Shown: one piece after another, positions 10,972 through 11,525 of the stretch
Numbering within the stretch: the first letter of the stretch is position 1
Layout of the letters: the number at the start of each line of letters is the position of its first letter
Origin: Methanomassiliicoccaceae archaeon
GTDB lineage: Archaea; Thermoplasmatota; Thermoplasmata; Methanomassiliicoccales; Methanomethylophilaceae
Assembly: GCA_009786295.1 (NCBI GenBank)
Contig: WQTN01000113.1
Span: 1 to 11,525, forward strand
Direction: 5' to 3'
Length of the DNA: 11,525 nt
Position numbers and translations under genes: made by a program
Notes under the pieces: model-generated
Databases searched by the model: none
Seen by the model: the letters and a program-made list of their open reading frames with translations, nothing else
Told to the model about the DNA's origin: nothing

Positions 10972-11525
10972 AAACGCAACAGCGTAATGACAAAAATAAA
11001 AACAAAATATTAGGGAAGCGCCCCGCTCTTAGTGTGGGGATGCTCGTACTGACAATAATGTTGGCAATGATCGTTGCTGTACAGATAGTCCCGGGAGGTT
11101 CCGAAGATTCATCTGCCGCAACTGACCCAGACTATACGATATACCTTGACAGTCCGGCAAGTGCCTGGGGTGTCACGTGGGATAGTGTAACAAGTGTTCT
11201 GACATTTGACTCAGATGCAAACGGTCTTACTTACAAGATTACACAGAATGGCAGTGCTCAACAGAGCATAAGCATCATTATCCAAAATAATGTGGCTACA
11301 ACCATGATAATCAGCGGGATAAACATCGCTGGCAACATAGAACTTGAGGGCAATGCGTCAGCGACGATGTTGCTGGCGGATTCCAACACGATCGACGGCA
11401 GCATTCTTGTGCCGGCAGGTACAGCGATCGTCATCGACAGTGCCCTTGACCCTGGCAAGAACAGCGGGTCACTGAAAGTGACCTCGCCTAACAGCGGTTA
11501 CAATGCTGGTATCGGCGGCAGCGGA
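10968..11525 (+). CDS. Membrane-anchored glycine-rich surface (adhesin-like) protein, 3' partial
   Basis: The frame from ATG 10968 stays open for 186 codons to the window edge. The N-terminus MKTQQRNDKNKNKILGKR is strongly basic. It is followed by a hydrophobic stretch LSVGMLVLTIMLAMIVAVQI (21-40), which is a signal or membrane anchor. After a short acidic, Ser-rich linker comes a Thr/Ser/Asn/Ile-rich, strand-like region with beta-helix-type spacing (SIIIQNNVATTMIISGINIA, NIELEGNASATMLL, SILVPAGTAIVI). It ends in SPNSGYNAGIGGSG. The 'AGIGG' glycine-rich motif is typical of very large adhesin-like proteins of gut methanogens and bacteria. It probably acts at the cell surface. Before the ATG lies gaagggcatgtga, with GAAGG as a weak ribosome-binding site. 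The start may also be set by the TATA-like sequence at 10932. Confidence 0.75.
   Translation, partial: MKTQQRNDKNKNKILGKRPALSVGMLVLTIMLAMIVAVQIVPGGSEDSSAATDPDYTIYLDSPASAWGVTWDSVTSVLTFDSDANGLTYKITQNGSAQQSISIIIQNNVATTMIISGINIAGNIELEGNASATMLLADSNTIDGSILVPAGTAIVIDSALDPGKNSGSLKVTSPNSGYNAGIGGSG

Overview
The window looks like the chromosome of a mid-GC euryarchaeon, most likely of the Thermoplasmatota/Methanomassiliicoccales type. This is inference, because there is no rRNA in the window. The supporting evidence is an archaeal-type Trm1, an archaeal-type GluRS, a UbiD of the kind assigned to the archaeal mevalonate pathway, and TATA boxes placed 23-28 bp from start codons (leaderless genes). All eleven complete stop codons are TGA or TAA and none is TAG, which fits a pyrrolysine-using methanogen.

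Layout. 1-1087 (+): tRNA dimethyltransferase trm1, cut at the 5' end by the window edge. 1135-2094 (-): a stand-alone prenyltransferase/terpene-cyclase-like helical-barrel protein of unknown function, convergent with trm1. 2299-3603 (+): purA, probably starting at a TTG. 3721-4512 (+): membrane protein with a bacterial PH-like domain. 4603-5275 (+): a first MntA/HepT (MNT-HEPN) toxin-antitoxin pair. 5276-5631: convergent spacer with a nested hairpin and three AT-rich 23-bp tandem repeats. 5632-6900 (-): UbiD-family decarboxylase. 6977-7613 (-): a second, diverged MntA/HepT pair. 7614-7968: spacer with a possible 26-codon ORF. 7969-9654 (+): gltX. 9655-10320 (-): DtxR/FeoA-type metal regulator, whose stop codon abuts that of gltX. 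10351-10967: long spacer with a strong TATA box, a 12-bp stem hairpin at the predicted +1 and G-tracts. 10968-11525 (+): start of a membrane-anchored, glycine-rich surface protein that runs off the window.

How the genes relate. Most genes have their own promoter and form single-gene units: tRNA modification, purine synthesis, isoprenoid synthesis, tRNA charging and metal sensing. The real operons are the two mntA-hepT pairs, where the reading frames overlap by 8 and 11 bp. In both pairs the key residues survive: the GS-x10-DxD nucleotidyltransferase signature and the RX4HXY HEPN motif. The segment from 4513 to 7968 is therefore the accessory part of the window: two antitoxin-toxin modules in opposite orientation around one housekeeping gene, with a tandem-repeat spacer. 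The most puzzling elements are these 23-bp repeats, the structured G-rich leader before the surface protein, and the hairpins directly after the trm1 and purA stop codons.
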